From assembly GCF_008831285.2 (NCBI RefSeq), contig NC_045149.1, positions 15,340,578 to 15,404,577 of the forward strand: a stretch of 64,000 bases of DNA, given 5' to 3'. The DNA is from Nymphaea colorata (lineage: Eukaryota > Streptophyta > Magnoliopsida > Nymphaeales > Nymphaeaceae). A program made the translations under genes and the position numbers. Positions 1-11,940 of the stretch are shown here, piece by piece. The notes under the pieces were generated by a model, which made no database searches, was not told the origin of the DNA, and was given only the letters and a program-made list of their open reading frames with translations. How positions within the stretch are numbered: position 1 is the stretch's first letter; each line of letters opens with the position of its first letter.

Positions 1-429
1 AGATTTAGAACCTGATCCCGTTTAAATCAGCGTCTTCGATTAACTATTTAACTATGTGTGGAACATCTCTCAACTTTATAAAAGAAATATCTGTAAAAAA
101 CGTGGAGAGATTTTGATTGGCTAACTAACAAGAATTTGGAATATATTCATTCTGACGTAATGTTTTAGATGCATAGCTTTACACTTTGAGTTACCGCCGT
201 ACCACGAAAGGTTTGGTAGGAGTCAGAAACGGTTCAACCTTATGTTTGGTTTTGCTTCCCTTAGCGCGGCTGAAGTCCCAACCCTTTGAACCCAGCCAAG
301 TGCCTGCGTTCAATCAATGGTACATACCGACCTGGTCAAAGAACATATGGACATGTCCCCATATGGCTCCCGGTCACCGCCAAAACAGTCACTAATCTAT
401 GCAGCGAATTTCACCTTGGTTCATGACAG
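1..429. other. Upstream flank or intron of the PHO1-type gene
   Basis: No recognisable coding exon. PHO1 proteins have roughly 200 more residues before the first exon seen here, so this stretch is probably the intron preceding that exon, with the first SPX exons left of the window. The open frame from about 186 to 395 resembles nothing I know. The acceptor used for the first exon is taken as the AG at 428-429, after a short pyrimidine-containing stretch; an alternative AG lies at 403-404. Confidence 0.4.
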
Positions 430-3400
430 AAACAGACGAGCCCGGCAGCGACGGCTCACCGGCGGCCGGCGACCTGGTGGCGGCGCTGGAAGGGAACGGA
501 ATGAGGGTGGTGGGAGCGGCGGCGAAGGTGAAGACCAAGAAGGAAGGGGTGAAGTGGGGGAAGGGGAAGAGCAGAAGCGGGTTGCGGATCGAGTTGCCGG
601 CGACGACTCCCACAAGGGCCATCTCGGCGCTGGCTCAGGGGCTGTGGGAGGACGTCATCAACGGGCCGTCCAGGAGGGAGGGTCCCGGTCAGGCGGTCAA
701 CCGGAAGAAGGTGCAGTGCGCAGAGAAGATGATCAGGGGAGCCTATGTGGAGCTGTACAGAGGGCTCGGCCTGCTCAAGACTTACAGGTGCGTCCGATCC
801 TCCATCTCTCTCTCTCTCTCTCTGCAGTTGGCAGTCGTTGATGGTGAGTTTTTCTTCATGGCAGCTCCCTGAATTTGGAGGCTTTCCGAAAGATACTCAA
901 GAAGTTCGATAAGGTACTCTCTCTCATTTGAACGAGAGGGAATCTAGCATGATATTCTTTCAGTTGTTCCAGAACCATGATATTGGTTTTCCATGGCTCA
1001 TTATTTTTCATCTGCATACCATCCATTCGTATATCTTAATCAAAACCTTCACTTCGATCTTCTTTTAGTTGTTCCAGAATCATGATATTGGTTTTTCAGG
1101 CCCCTCGAACTTGTTCTCAACATTGCTTCACGTTCAATATTCTGTTGAATTAATCCCTGCATGTTGGTGAACCAAAAAAAAAAAAACGTTTCCTAGCCAT
1201 TTTAGAGGTGCCCATACTGGGATTTAAATTGCTCGGATCCAATATCCATTTAACTCATTTGGTGAGGGATCCATTTTGGCATTCTGAGTTTGAACCTAAA
1301 TCTGGATTTCGTTTCGAGTCTTTTCTATCTCATCCCTCGTGTGAGCATGCTATATTTGATCGGGTCTGAGTTGCCGAGATATATATCCAACCCGGAGAAC
1401 GATCAACTTGACAGTGGAAGCTGAGAAAGCCACTCAACTCCATGATCTCTCTCATACATTATTGGCCAAAAGGACTCTCTAGCCATTACTTTTATCCCCT
1501 TGCTCACCTTAGCACCTTATAATGGTTTCTAGTTGCCAACTAAACTTCACTTCCTCTTCCAATCCTGTGGCAAACTTTAAGTACAAGATTTAAAAAACTA
1601 AATAGAATAAAGTCATGCTCCGTATGTGTATTTAATGCGATATGAATATATATCCAGAACAAATGTGATTTTTAATCTTAGTAAGCATGTGAATATAAGC
1701 GGACCCTATTGGAAGCATAATTGCAGAATCTTTAACTTTTAAATTAATTTTACTAGTTTATTTAAAAGCATGGTTAATCCAGACGTAGGTGTCATTCGTA
1801 CTCAGATATGTTTTCACAAGAGTGAAAAATATTAAAACCCATATTCTCCAAAAAGTAGATATAGAGTCAAGGAGAAAGGTTATCCCGCATTTCCCATTGC
1901 CGACGATGATCTTTTATCTGCTTCCATTTATTAACATTTTCTTTGTTAATTCTGAAACAATCAGGTCTCGAATCAGCAAGCTTCACCTACGTATTTGAAG
2001 GCGGTTAAATGCTCGTATTTCATAAGTTCGGACAAGGTAATGCTCAGTCGCACCCTTCGCTTTTCTAGAAAATACAAAAACTTTTTCATGCATTATAGCG
2101 TTAACGGAACACTATTAATTTAACCAATTACTTTATCTTTGACGCATTTGTGCTTAAATAATATATCTGCATATCCATGAAAGCATATCTTCTGCATCCA
2201 TGTTGAATTCACAAATAATCGCAACGCTCCAAATGGGATCCTTGTCTTATATATTTAATTGTATGGCTCTAGTGGGTGCACTTGCAGTTGTGAGTGCCAC
2301 AACTGGATGCACTAAGTTAAATCACCCCGACTAAAGTGTTGAACAAAGAATCATAGGGCCCCTGTCCACACTGGTTTGAATTTTCTTTTTCTAAAGTTCA
2401 ATGTTCCAACTTTCTTGCTCTAGGTTGCACCATAAATGAATATATATGTATATATTATTTGTGGAAGTAAATGAGTAATGTAAGTAATCTTTGTGGTGGG
2501 GGCAGGTGGCGAGGATGGGGGACGAGGTGGAATCGTTGTTCACCAAGCACTTCGCAGGGAACGACCGGAAGAGGGCGATGAAGTTCTTGAGGCCTCAGAG
2601 TCAGAAGGGTTCTCACATGGTCACCTTTTTGGTAGGTATGTAACGTCACTCTCCGACCCACACACATGCATGCAGGCAACATATTCTTTGAAGCAATTAT
2701 TCTTCTGCATATCAATAAACAAAAAACAAAAATGCTATCAGTCTCCTCTGATCCTGTCCTTGTGATGGTGTTTCTTTGGTGCAGGTCTGTTCACAGGGTG
2801 CTTCCTGACGCTCTTCTGCCTTTATGCCTTTCTGGCTCACCTCTCCGGCATGTACTCCCCCTCTTCATCCGATTCCGGCTACATGGAAACCGTCTACCCT
2901 GTTTTCAGGTATACACGATCTAACAAAGCACCCTCCTAACATCGTAACTACATTAACTACAGTGTAGTGCGTGTTAGGGGGTCGAACACACCACATTTGT
3001 TCGACCCCTTGGCGATGCAGCCTTTTGATTTGCCACCATTTTGTCCCCATAGCATAGGTGGGCTCTCAGCCATCCGGACAGGCATGCATTGTGCAACAAA
3101 TATCCAGGTCCTGCAAGCTTGGTCCGGACTTTTTAACTCCACGGTTTCATGGTTTTCCACCATATAGTTTGCATCATTAGGTGTTTGACGGAATGTACAA
3201 GTTAGTGTAGTGGTGGTGGGGATTAATTAACATGATTTTTTTCTTGGGTGCCTCTATCTGGTGTGCCTGTGAAGCATGTTTGCGTTGATCAGCCTACACA
3301 TCTTCTTGTATGGAGTGAACATCTCTGCTTGGAGGAGAACGAGGATCAACTACCGTTTCATCTTCGATTTCTCGCCCACGACCGCTCTCCGGCAGAGGGA

Positions 3401-5640
3401 CGTCTTCCTCATCTGCACCACGATCATGACACTTGTGGTCAGTGCCATGGTGGCCCACCTCATCCTCCGGACTAATGGCTTCTCGCCGTATAACGTCGAT
3501 GCCATCCCCGGAGTTCTCTTCCTGGTAAAAGAAAAAAGACAAAGTCCTCTGCCGTTTCTTCAAAACCGAATCACCATGACACGAATCATACACCACACAA
3601 CACATTGTCACCTGCAAAAATTGTTTAGTAATAATTTCTTATTCTGTTTTTCTTTTTTCATTTGTAGATATTCACAGGCTTGCTCGTCTGTCCTCTCAAC
3701 ATCTTTTACCGCTCAACCCGCTATTACTTCCTGCGGGTCATGCGCAACATCGTTTTCTCCCCATTCTACAAGGTAAATTCCCAGACTCTCAAGCTTTGTT
3801 TCGTTTTCAAGAACTTGGTAATCAATATCCAGGTATTATGGGTTATGGTAATACAATCTTACATTCTAGCGATGTCCCTGGACTAACAGGTATTGATGGT
3901 CGACTTCTTTATGGCTGATCAGCTTACCAGTCAGGTGCTTTGAATTCCACAAATCCCGCTCCGATCGTATTGCTTGTTTCTTGAATTCCATGTTCTAATC
4001 AAGTTTTAATTGATAAAACGAAAGGAAGTAACTTCTTGTTGCTTGTTGGAGGGCAGGTGCCATTGCTCAGGCACATGGAGTTCACCGCCTGCTATTTCCT
4101 CGCCGGCAGCTTCAGAACCCACCACTACCAGACTTGTACTAGCAGCAAACTCTACAAGGAGCTGGCATACGTTATTTCTTTCATGCCTTACTTCTGGCGT
4201 GCAATGCAGGTACGAAGACAAGACAGAATGTTTTCTGTTGTATATATTTGAAGCCATGGATGGAGGTGCTAACTAATTTATATATATGCTCGCCGGATTT
4301 TGGCCACTGATTACTTTTGCTTGGACGCGTACAGTGTGCAAGAAGATGGTTTGATGAGGGTGACCTGAAGCACATCGCCAACTTGGGCAAGTACGTGTCG
4401 GCCATGGTAGCAGCAGGTGCGAGGCTAACCTACGGGATGCAGCCCACCCCGGCATGGCTGGCCCTCGTGGTGGTCACCTCGACCGTGGCGACTGTTTACC
4501 AGCTCTACTGGGACTTTGTCCAGGACTGGGGCCTGCTCAACCCCAGGTCCAAGAACCCATGGCTAAGGGATGACCTCGTTCTCAGACACAAAAGCCTTTA
4601 TTATCTCGCCATTGTGAGTACCATTCCTTTGCAGACTTCTTTATATACCAGAATTCCACTTTTCGCTGTCTCTAAGAAACCATTAGTTAGTAAAGAAAGA
4701 AAGAAAGAAAAAATGTCAGTAACAGTTCAGTTTTATTTTGCGTTGCTTGCTCCGTGGCGAAAAATGCTATTGAAGGTCTTAATGGCCAAACGATCAGAAA
4801 CACTCCAGAAACGTAACAAACACAAAAGAAATACTTCTGGGGAAAACGTCAGTGAAAAGGCACCTTCACTGCCAAAACATTTTTATAAGAACATAAGACT
4901 CTGCTCCTTATGTTATAGAGAGAAAGTGCTCAAACTTCTCGGATAGATCTAGTAATGTCGCCTTGCCATTTATCAGCAAACATTAGAAACGTCCTTCTAA
5001 TTGGACTGCAGAATTGCCAAGAAGAGAAGCTTCAGCAATATTTCAGTTTTGGATCAGATATGAGATCCGTGTATTCAGATTTGTCACGAGCTATAGTGTT
5101 GGTGCTAGTAACACCAACATGTCCAAGCTCATACGTTCAAGCGTGCGTGCTTGTTGCTCCAACACGACCAAGTTCTTTAACTTCGATGTACATTTTTGTG
5201 AAGAGAAACTTTTGTGTTAACAAAGGACAAAGGATCATTCAGATCGATATTGAACTACTCTTGCTGTTGGGCGAGGTCATGAAGGGACTATTTTCTTGCA
5301 TTTTTCAGGTCGTAAACTTTGTTCTCAGGCTTGTTTGGATCGAAGCAGTCATGCCCATCAACACCGGTAAGGTCGATCTTAGAGTGGTGGAATTTGTTGT
5401 AGCATCACTAGAGGTGATTCGGCGCGGCCATTGGAACTACTACAGGTAAAATTATAGCACGTTTTAGGCTGTGATTTGCTCATCTCATGCTTTTAATTTC
5501 TTTGTGAACTTAAGGGGTTTATGACACAAATATGGGGTTCAACTAACAGGCTCGAGAATGAACACTTGAACAACGTGGGCAAGTTCAGGGCTGTGAAGGC
5601 GGTGCCGCTTCCTTTCCAGGAGATGGATGATGATGAGTGA
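430..5640 (+). CDS. PHO1: PHO1-family phosphate exporter (SPX/EXS), 5' partial
   Basis: Membrane protein of the PHO1 family, known to export inorganic phosphate, classically into root xylem from Golgi/endosomal and plasma membranes. Exons by GT-AG and homology: 430-787, 865-913, 1965-2036, 2506-2635, 2785-2908, 3275-3524, 3668-3772, 3890-3934, 4057-4209, 4335-4613, 5309-5445, 5550-5640. All phases join and give about 597 residues with no stop; family members are near 780-800, so the SPX N-terminus is missing or lies upstream. Visible marks: the SPX C-terminal part ([20 protein letters not shown], then LKKFDKVSNQQ), several membrane segments starting at MVTFLVGLFTGCF, and the EXS domain with [38 protein letters not shown] and [25 protein letters not shown]. 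It ends in acidic EMDDDE. The subfamily (PHO1 or a PHO1;H paralogue) is not decided. No sign of decay in the visible part. Confidence 0.93.
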
Positions 5641-6834
5641 GTTTATTTAATGGATTGAAGGCTAAGAGAATTAATTGCTCATTGGGAGGGGGCAGGTTTT
5701 ACAAGGAAATTAATCTGCAGAAAGTAGACGACTTCTGTGCCAATTACCCGTTGGTCATGTAACCCAATCTCAACGAAGGTTTCCATGGGGAAGCACGCTG
5801 TAGAAACAACATTGCATAAATTGATCTTTTGTATATACATTTTCTTCTCTTTTTCTTTTTCTTGAGGGGCGAGTTGAGCTTCTTAGACACAATAAGACTG
5901 TGCTAAGGGAGCTTGAGGTCTTAAGTTCATTTATATCTCTGTCGCTTCCCGAATGAACGTCAAAATTATAATTACAGCGCAAGCGTCCAAATATATAAAG
6001 CCAGAAAGAAGGACCAGCTTCGAGAGAGAAGAGCTCTACGCGAGTCACGAGCGTCAGAGAATTCTAAATTTTGCCCGCCCAACAAAAGTAACTGTGTCTA
6101 AGCCCCTTTCTCTCTCTCCCGTCCGTCTGCTGAAAATCCGACCTTCTGCATTGTCTGTCTTTCGGAAAGGTCGTCATCGCCGGTTCCTGCGGGCACTGCT
6201 CGTCAAAATATTGTTATGTGTCTCTGGCTTTCTTTTTCCCCTTCTTCTTGTTGCTTTGATTCTGGCATCCTATCCTAGTTCCGTCAGGGATTTTAGATTT
6301 GTTCGATTCCTTAGGGGCATTTTCATTTGAGATTTTTTATTTGTGCGTTTGGTTTTGGCATTTGGGCGTTGATTTGGAGAGATCACATGCGTTTTTTTCC
6401 TCCTGAACAGCTAGTTTGGTCATGCGTTTGATTTTGGCATTTGGGTGTTTCGATGTTGCATTTGTTTGTTAATTAGCTTTCCCCTGACCTACATCAACCC
6501 CCCTCTCTCATTCTCTCTCTCTCTCACACACACAGTACAGACGCCAAAGCGTTTTCAGCTGCAGATATGAAGTCCTCTTTATGTTCACAATATGTTATTC
6601 ATGTATATATTCTGTATTACATATTTATATATATATTTCTGTACGTATATCCTGTGCAATATATATTTTCAGCTGCAGGTACTCATCGTGACTCCGTCTC
6701 CTTACAGCATGAAGTTTCCTTTATATTTATGATATATTTTCATGTATATATTCTGTTATTAATGCATATTCTATATATGTATTATATCCAATGAGGGCCA
6801 TACCGAATGGAAGGCTTCTACTCTAGAAGATGTG
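5641..6834. other. Intergenic; PHO1 3' flank and a promoter-like stretch
   Basis: Follows the PHO1 stop codon. The first 300 bases are probably its 3' UTR. From about 5990 the sequence looks like a core promoter and CT-rich leader (separate entry). Between 6556 and 6780 there is an imperfect direct repeat beginning CAGCTGCAG and continuing into AT-rich DNA. No open frame is convincing. Confidence 0.4.
5991..6330 (+). promoter_or_regulatory. Possible orphan promoter and 5' leader
   Basis: ATATATAAAG at 5991-6000 is a good plant TATA box. About 30 bases later begins a purine- then CT-rich leader, with CTTTCTCTCTCTC near 6108-6120 as in many plant 5' UTRs. No coding region follows in the next kilobases; what follows is a foldback repeat. 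It may be the displaced promoter of a lost gene or another captured 5' end. This rests on base composition and the TATA box only. Confidence 0.3.
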
Positions 6835-7255
6835 CCGGGCCTTAATTGCATCTTTTATGCGCATTTCCTCGCCCTTCTGCCTGTCAGTCCTGTCGGTTCC
6901 TTTGGTCATGGAATGTCTTCATGTTTGGTCTTGGCTGCCAGCTTTGACGATCTATCGGTCTTTCCTCTTATAAACTATTTTTAATTTGAAACGGGACACA
7001 GCGATTGTGAGAAAGAAAAAGTGTAGGAGATGTGTAGAATGACAGGCCGACCAGTCCCCGTAATGAGATGGTGCTTCTTATTTCTCATAATGTTGAACTG
7101 ATCGGCCTGACATTGCCTTACACATCTCCTAAGCTTTTCTTTCTCACAATCGCTGTGCGGCCGCGTCGTAAAAATAGCATAGAAAATGAAAGACCGATAG
7201 ATCGTCAAAGCTGACAGCCAGGAGCGTCGAAGTGGTAGAAACGCCAATTAAGGGC
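6835..7255. repeat. Foldback element P0
   Basis: Inverted repeat. The best-matched parts are about 6945-7068 and 7088-7225, including CACAGCGATTGTGAGAAAG against CTTTCTCACAATCGCTGTG, and AGCTTTGACGATCTATCGGT against its complement. The left arm carries about 80 extra bases relative to the right. The loop is only about 20 bases. Too short for a transposase; MITE-like or a foldback remnant. Confidence 0.75.
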
Positions 7256-7394
7256 ATGTAGCGTAGACAACAAAAGAAAATAAGTTAAAACCGTTCTTCT
7301 TCTTTGATAGAAGATAAGTGAGAAAAGCCTCACCTTTTATACCATACCCTGCAAGCTGCTGGTGTTCATGCATTTAGGCTGGTGCCTGTGTTCG

Positions 7395-8110
7395 GCCATC
7401 CTCATTCATTCCCTTACATCCACTACCATAACAAGCAAAGACACAGAAAGTAGTCATGTTACTGGAAAGAAAAGTTTTATCCAAGCAGAAGGTTGAAGCT
7501 TTGTGGATAGCCTACCCAATGTTGGATAAACGACGACGCCACCATCCTCCAAATACATAACCAATAACTAGAGCCCAATTAAGTTCTTTATGATGATAAG
7601 TTTTCAAAAATATCAATTAGCATAAAGGGATTCGATTCAGAAAAGCAGTGTAAATCAGGAAGCGGATTCCGAACAAAGCATGAACTTTGGTTGCTTTCTT
7701 TTCCCCTAGCTACTTCCCAAATGGAGGAAGAACAACGTCCATCAATGATAAAACATAGATCGAATCGAAAAGCAGGGGAAGAGTTTTTGTGCCCTGAACT
7801 TATTCCTCCATTCAAGGAAGTCACCAAGGGAAAAGAAATGCAACCAAACGTCCATCAATGCTAGCTTTTTGTCAGATCCAAGTATGGATCCTAGAATCAG
7901 AGAAGGATGTCATCACATAGAACTTGATTGGGCGCTCGTTGTTGCTTATCTGTTTGGAGGATAGTGGCGTCTCTGTCCAACATTGGGAAGGCTTTCCACA
8001 AAGTTTCAACTTTCTGCTTGGATAAAACTTCTCTTTCTAGTACCACGGCTTTCTGCGTCTTCGTTTGTTATGGTAGTGGATGTAAGAGAATGAAAGAGGA
8101 TCGCGGATGA
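7395..8110. repeat. Foldback element P1
   Basis: Inverted repeat with arms of about 330 bp meeting near 7750. Matching blocks include CTTACATCCACTACCATAAC (left) and its complement near 8070, AAGTTTTATCCAAGCAGAA against its complement near 8015-8035, and CCCAATGTTGG against CCAACATTGGG. Arms differ by substitutions and small indels, so they have diverged since formation. The left arm reads in part as coding-like sequence (SKQKVEALW...PMLDK), perhaps a captured exon of a gene I cannot name. Confidence 0.75.
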
Positions 8111-8304
8111 CAAAGGCGGCAGTTGGGAAGGCTACCCATTTAGGCAGTCTTTCAGGATCTTCAATCCATGAGCAACTTGGGATATCAAAGCTGATGAGAC
8201 CAGCGGTTTTAACTACTTTCTTTTGTTGTCTGCTCTAGATGCTTTTAATTGATGAAGTGCTCCAATTACCAGTACCTGGCGCGGAGCTACAATGGCTAAT
8301 CCAA

Positions 8305-8950
8305 GCAGCAACCCTCAAAACAGCCTCTCTCTGTTGCTTTGGCTCCGTCAGTAGAACCGCGATTTCAGTTTACTCTTTGCTTTTGCAGATTAGCAAGAAC
8401 CAGAGACGGCCACATCACGCCAAGACGGGGAGAAACCGAGACTCGACGCTTGACATGTAATTTTCTACCATCAACTTAATAGAAAGACACTGTTGTAGGG
8501 AGTTGGGAGATTGAAATAAGGGAGACAACCTTGAGTTGGTCCCATCTGCGTTTGTCGATCCATTTTCACCTGAAATGTTATCGACCAGTGGTCAGCCATC
8601 GAAGCATGCAGTCCGTTTTGTGCTCTAATACAAACTCGCGAAAAAAACTCACGCACACACAACACACAAGTTTCATGGAAAGGCCTAAATGGCCTCGCTC
8701 ACTCTCTACATTCATCCTCCTTATATAATCGTCACAATTCGTGAGCGCGCAAGATATGCCTTTCATACTTGAGGATGCGATTGAAAGCCTTAGCGATAAG
8801 GTAATTCCACCTTCTTTCTTTTTAACTTTTTTTATTTTCAGATGACCATGAACCAATTTTTACTTTGTACAGCCCATATACGTTCATTATGTGATTGATA
8901 TTTGATACGGCTCAAATATGAGCTGTTAGCTGACATCATCATCAATGGTT
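8305..8950 (-). mobile_element. Copia-like LTR retroelement relic R1 (LTR, primer site, gag start)
   Basis: Read on the minus strand: an LTR-like part with a TATATAAGG box (plus-strand 8720-8729), then a degenerate initiator-Met tRNA primer site (TTAGAGC near 8620-8630), then a degraded gag start reading MADHWSITF. Nearly the same sequence recurs in the same orientation at 11285-11940. No pol or second LTR is seen. The innermost 90 bases (8305-8400) are not gag-like. Confidence 0.6.
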
Positions 8951-9437
8951 ACTTGATTATGTGACACGCCGTAAGTTTAATTTGTTAGGCACCCCTGTTG
9001 GTAAGTGGATGTGGAGACACGGGTAGGTGGGTATGGTTGCATTTTAAAACATTTAAAATTATATTTTTAAACTTAATTTTTTTTCTAATTTGATTTTTCT
9101 CATCTTTTATTTCTTTTTCAATAAGATTCTATATTTTCTTTTCATTTTTCTTTAATTTTGAAAATTTTTGTGGATTGTAAGACTATTAATGTTTTTTTTT
9201 CATTTTATCATTTTTGAAAATATAAAGAGATGTTGAGGACTTGCCACAACCAGACAAATATCATCATGTGTTCATATCTGCCGATGTTCAAAAGCTTCAA
9301 CTGGACTAAAGGCATGCATTTTATCTTTTTTTATAAATATTCATCATATAAAAACTTAGAAGGGCAATATTTGCATTTTTTTATTCCGTGTGAAAGTCGG
9401 TGTATGGACTTAAAATTGATGGGAGACATTGTTGCAG
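8951..9437. other. AT-rich spacer
   Basis: Long T-rich runs between the LTR relic and the GH9 exon. No recognisable feature. It could be intron sequence that came along with the GH9 exon fragment. Confidence 0.4.
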
Positions 9438-9610
9438 GAGGTCTGATTCAGCTGAACCATGGCAGGCCACAGCCTCTTCCCTGTGTTGTTAATGCAGCCT
9501 TCCTTGCTTCAGTTTACAGTGATTACCTTGACGCAGCGGATACTCCAGGCTTGTACTGTGGTCCCAACTTCTTTTCTACAGATGTCCTACGGAAGTTTGC
9601 GAGATCACAG
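9438..9610 (+). pseudogene. Isolated exon of a KORRIGAN-type GH9 endoglucanase
   Basis: One exon of a membrane-bound family 9 endo-1,4-beta-glucanase, the KORRIGAN group involved in cellulose synthesis. Bounded by a good acceptor (GTTGCAG) and donor (ACAG/GTGCC). Recognised by [47 protein letters not shown] and KFARSQ. The frame is open across all 173 bases. The Trp that normally follows DTPG in this family is Leu here. No other GH9 exon was found on either side, so this is a fragment, either captured by an element or the remains of a gene. Confidence 0.85.
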
Positions 9611-10340
9611 GTGCCATTTATTACTTCTGATATCTATCTCTGTTCGCAGACACACATAAATCACAGGTTCATAGATGTTTATGATGCCATTATTTAGTTT
9701 GTTTGGTTGGTTCAGTTGATTAGATTTATCAAAATCTTAGAAGTTTCCAAAAATTTTATTAGTAAACTGTTGGATTTTCTTTATCAAATATGACATTGTA
9801 TGTACATCTGAATGGGAATGCCATGCATCATGTCCCACGTGATGTCATGTCTCCTGGAACTCTGCAAAGATGGTCATATTTAACTACCAAATACAAGTCT
9901 TACTATAAACTCAATCCAAAGCGAAGCGAGTTATACAAGCCCCCGGTGGGTGAAATCGATAGCGATAAGGCGGCAATGAAAAAATATGCCCCTCTGGGAT
10001 GTAAAATTGTTTTTTGAAGAGAGCGAATGGAGGAATATAGGTATAGAAACCAACAAAATCATGAAACAAACAAAACAAACGTCATCAGAAGAACATAAAA
10101 GCTGCAAAGAGAGAGAGATACAGAAAGGCCAATATCGGCACAGCGAACTCCTATAATACAGAAATCAGGGACATTGAGACTCGAAAATCAAGCTCCCAGA
10201 AATGGAAAAAAGATAAAGACAAATAAAGAACGAAACGTATGCATGATGAAAAAGAAGCTCATCACGGGACACGAAGTGAACACCCTGCATCCCGAAAAGC
10301 AAAGCGCATAAAAAGAAAACCATCTCTGCCAACTCTTGAA
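9611..10340. other. Spacer between GH9 exon and foldback P2
   Basis: AT-rich. An open frame at 9790-10017 (75 codons, ending ...YAPLGCKIVF) has a protein-like, Lys/Tyr-rich composition in its second half, but I do not recognise it. No splice context or conserved domain supports it as a gene. Confidence 0.3.
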
Positions 10341-11291
10341 CCCACCTTGACATGCAAATGGGAGACACGCAGCAACATCACGAAACTAAAGCAGCTAAAA
10401 GGAATCGCAAGACCTCCACAGATACTCGACAGGCAAGGGGACTTTTTTTCCGGAAAACGTTGATTCCAAAAATCAATCAGGAAGAGAAACATCAGCAAGG
10501 AAAAACCAGTAATCTACACTGAAAAGAAAAGAAGAAGTCAAACAAAGGAACAAGGCAAACTATATTTTCATCTGATCATGCATAAACAAATACACATTTC
10601 TTCCCACCCATACCTCCAAAGAAGACCCCACAGAGAGAGAGAGCACACTCGAGTCGAAGAGACCACATAGAGCGACGAACGCGGGAAGTCAGCGCCCCTT
10701 TTATGCAGGGGAAAACAAAAGGTGACCAACCTATCGGAATTTTTTCTCAAAAGTTAAAAGCTCACAACCTCAATATCGGAACTTTTATTGCCAGACTTAA
10801 AGGTGCCGCACCTGCGCCGATACTTTCTCATATCGACATTGTGAGCTTTTAACTTTTAACAAAGAAAAAATTCCTATAGGTTGGTCACCTTTTGTTTTCC
10901 CCTGCATTAAAGGGCGATGACTTTCCGCGTTCGTCGCTCTATGTGGTCTCCTCGACTCCAGTGTGCTCTCTCTCTCTCCGTGGGGGCTTCTTTGGGTGCT
11001 CGAGGAGGTGATTGTGAGAAGAAATGTGTATTTGTTTATGCATGATCAGATGAAAATATAGTTTGCCTTGTTCCTTTGTTTGATTTCTTCTTTTCTTTTC
11101 AGGTTTTTTCTTGCTGATGTTTCTCTTCCTGGATTGATCTTTGGAATCGTCGTTTTCCCGGAAAAAACAAAAAGGAAGTCTAGGGTTTCTCCCCTTTCCT
11201 CTTGAGTATCTGTGGAGGTCTTGCGATTCCTTTTAGCTGCTTTAGTTTCGTGACGTTGTTGCGTGAGTCCCATTTGCATGTCAAGGTGGGT
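10341..11291. repeat. Foldback element P2 carrying promoter/5' leader-like DNA
   Basis: Inverted repeat with arms of about 460 bp (10341-10800 and 10815-11291) and almost no loop. Matching blocks: GACCTCCACAGATACTC against its complement near 11205, AAGGTGACCAACCTATCGG against its complement near 10875, and AAGCTCACAA against its complement. In the right arm the plus strand looks like a plant 5' leader: CT-repeat, a possible intron acceptor TTTTCTTTTCAG ending near 11101, and CTAGGGTTTCTCC near 11180. This suggests a captured 5' region of a host gene. Confidence 0.75.
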
Positions 11292-11940
11292 GCAACCCTT
11301 AAAGCAGCCTCTATCTGTTGCTTTGGCTCCGTCAGTAGAACCGCGATTTCAGTTTACTCTTTGCTTTTCCAGATTAGCAAGAGCCACATGACGCCAAGAT
11401 AGGAAGAAACTGAGACTCGGCGCTTGGCATGTAATTTTCTATCATCAACTTAATAGAAAGGGAGTGCTGTAGGGAGTTGGGGGATTGAAATAAGGGAGAC
11501 AAGCTTGAGTTGGTCGCATCTGCATGAAATGGTATCGACCAGTGGTCAGCCATTGAAGCATGCAGTCCGTTTTGTGCTCTGACACCATACGAATGCAAGG
11601 GACAGCCAAAAAAAATCACGCACACTCAAACGCAAGTTTTATGAAAAGGCCTAAATGGCCTCTCTCGCTCGGCGTCCTTCTCTACATTCATCCTCCTCAT
11701 ATAATCGTCACAATTCGTGAGCGCGCACGATATGCCTTTCATACTTGAGGATGCGGATGCCCGATTTGGTGGATTCAAATCCTTAGCTATAAGGTAATTT
11801 CACCTTCTTTCTTTAACATTTTTTTATTTTCAGATTACCATGAACCAATTTTTACTTTATACGTACATTATGTGATCGAGATTTGATGCGGCTCAAATAT
11901 GAGCTGTTGGCTGACATCATCATCAACGCATCATGTGTGT
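11285..11940 (-). mobile_element. Copia-like LTR retroelement relic R2 (LTR, primer site, gag start)
   Basis: On the minus strand: LTR-like DNA from about 11940 down to 11600, then TGGTGTCAGAGC near 11577-11588, the classic initiator-Met tRNA primer site of plant Copia elements with one change. Then a gag N-terminus: MADHWSIPFHADATNS, SPNSLQHSLSIKL and ESQFLPILAS. The SIKL...NY...W/ES..LPIL pattern is typical of Copia gag. It breaks off where it meets foldback P2. Direct-repeat partner of 8305-8950. Confidence 0.7.

Noticed and set aside
186-395. 69-codon open frame at the left edge
   Set aside because: No recognised domain, no codon pattern like the PHO1 exons, and it ends just before the first PHO1 exon; most likely chance.
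9790-10017. 75-codon open frame after the GH9 exon
   Set aside because: It does not match the GH9 sequence expected after that exon and has no splice context; kept only as an unplaced observation.
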